A stretch of 13,321 nt of DNA from Frankiaceae bacterium (GTDB taxonomy: Bacteria > Actinomycetota > Actinomycetes > Mycobacteriales > SCTD01). Below are positions 12,499-13,321 of this stretch, piece by piece (positions within the stretch are counted from its first letter, which is position 1; every line of letters begins with the position of its first letter). The stretch is from contig JAJAYV010000412.1 of assembly GCA_026786045.1 (NCBI GenBank), forward strand, positions 1 through 13,321. Direction: 5' to 3'. The notes under the pieces were generated by a model. The model made no database searches. It saw nothing but the letters and a program-made list of their open reading frames with translations, and was not told the DNA's origin. Both the position numbers and the translations under genes were made by a program.

Positions 12499-13321
12499 TC
12501 AGCCCCTGGAGCGCAGGGTGAGCGCCACGCCGCCGTGCGCCGCCAGCGCGCCGTCGTCGACCAGCGCCACCCAGCCCCCGCGCTCCAGGACCAGCTCGAT
12601 GAGCTCGTCGACGGCATCGTCGATCACCTCCGGGTGCTCGACGTCGGTGGCGGGAAGGAGCAGGTCGCCGTCGTCGCTGACCCGTGCGGGGTAGAAGAGC
12701 CCCTGCTCGACGGCGAGCATCTCGGGCCTTTCGGTGCGCGCGGCGAGCCAGGCGGCGGCCATGCCCGCCGCGGCCCGCCGGGCGCCGATTCGTCGGTCCA
12801 GCAGGTCCAGCGCCTCCTGCTGGCGGGAGAGCAGGTAGCTCTCCAACGCGGGCCGGATCCGCTCGGCCAGCACCGAGAGCGGCTCGGTGGACAGGTTCAC
12901 CGGGATCGAGCCGGCCAGCCGGCCGAGGTTGGTCGACTGGCCGGTGAACGCGGCGAGGACCCGCTTGCTGCCGGCCAGCACCAGGGGGGCCGGGTGCAGC
13001 CGGAGGTAGGTGGCCAGCGCCCGGTCGACGGTCCGGAAGAAGGCGGCGGTGTCCTTCTCGTCGCGGTCGGCGCGGGCTCCGTCGCCTTTGCGCTGACGGG
13101 CGTCGCGCAGGGGGAAAGCACTGGTCCGCGCCGGCCGCAGCTGGTCCCCCGCCCCCTCGAACAACCGTGCCTCGCGGCTGCTGAGCACGAGTACCGCGTG
13201 CCGCGGCGTGCGGTGCAGCGAGCGCACCAGGTCCCGGGTGGCGAAGGAGGGGTCCACGACGACCCGCTCCCGCACTGTCACCGGCAGGCGCAGGGCCACC
13301 GCGGTGTGCGCGCTGGAGTAC
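12499..13321 (-). CDS. baeRF family protein (bacterial archaeo-eukaryotic release factor-like), 5' end beyond right edge
   Basis: The frame enters from the right edge and ends at 12499, giving about 273 visible residues. The visible part matches baeRF proteins (family 3-like): LPVTVRERVVVDPSFATRDL, then SLHRTPRHAVLVLSSREARL, FPLRDARQRKGD, a helical region with YLRLHPAPLVLAGSKRVL, and the C-terminal HGGVALTLR block. These proteins resemble the eRF1/Dom34 fold and are proposed to act at stalled ribosomes or in stress, but activity is unproven. A GTG at 13299 could serve as start, yet in-frame residues upstream (YSSAHTA) read on to the edge and homologues are longer, so the true start is outside. 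It lies just upstream of the winged-helix gene. Confidence 0.8.
   Translation of the reverse strand, partial: YSSAHTAVALRLPVTVRERVVVDPSFATRDLVRSLHRTPRHAVLVLSSREARLFEGAGDQLRPARTSAFPLRDARQRKGDGARADRDEKDTAAFFRTVDRALATYLRLHPAPLVLAGSKRVLAAFTGQSTNLGRLAGSIPVNLSTEPLSVLAERIRPALESYLLSRQQEALDLLDRRIGARRAAAGMAAAWLAARTERPEMLAVEQGLFYPARVSDDGDLLLPATDVEHPEVIDDAVDELIELVLERGGWVALVDDGALAAHGGVALTLRSRG

Overview
The window is very GC-rich with strong G/C bias at third codon positions, uses GTG starts freely, and carries typical high-GC Actinobacteria families: an RsiG-type anti-sigma factor, STAS-GAF-ANTAR and PAS-GGDEF-EAL proteins, a DUF4388 protein and a baeRF-type protein. This suggests a filamentous or morphologically complex actinomycete (Frankiales/Kineosporiales/Geodermatophilales-like), but the genus cannot be fixed from this sequence. 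No rRNA, tRNA, CRISPR array, insertion sequence or phage gene was seen. I had no search tools, so family assignments rest on recognised motifs.

Layout. A minus-strand DUF4388 protein with a long repetitive coiled-coil tail runs off the left edge (<1-1757). It is divergent from a plus-strand pair, rsiG (1945-2520) and an asparaginase II-type gene (2517-3464), which overlap by GTGA. A minus-strand DUF808 membrane protein (3471-4439) converges on this pair. Next comes a tightly packed minus-strand operon, read right to left: a possible 39-41 aa leader ORF (7806-7931), a STAS-GAF-ANTAR regulator (6754-7809), an 82-aa small protein (6516-6764) and a PAS-GGDEF-EAL protein with a recombinase-like helix-turn-helix tail (4573-6519). 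Every junction in this operon overlaps by 4 or 11 bases. Divergent from it is an in-frame EAL domain that has lost its N-terminal part (8089-8613), followed by a hairpin. Two plus-strand envelope proteins follow: a membrane-anchored propeller-like protein (8738-9952) and a lipoprotein (10058-10930).

The stretch 10931-11392 has no convincing intact gene, only coding-like fragments. On the minus strand the right end holds a second small lipoprotein (11393-11929), a frameshifted helix-turn-helix relic (12017-12149), a winged-helix regulator (12163-12477), and a baeRF-family protein that runs off the right edge (12499->13321).

The unifying theme is cyclic-di-GMP. RsiG carries two perfect copies of the motif E(X)3S(X)2R(X)3Q(X)3D, which in Streptomyces RsiG binds c-di-GMP and arms it against the sporulation sigma factor WhiG. 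About 2 kb away lies an enzyme with apparently intact cyclase and phosphodiesterase sites, embedded in an operon with an ANTAR (RNA-binding antiterminator) sensor and an uncharacterised small protein. The best candidate for an undescribed system is that four-member operon; a functional link to RsiG is inference.
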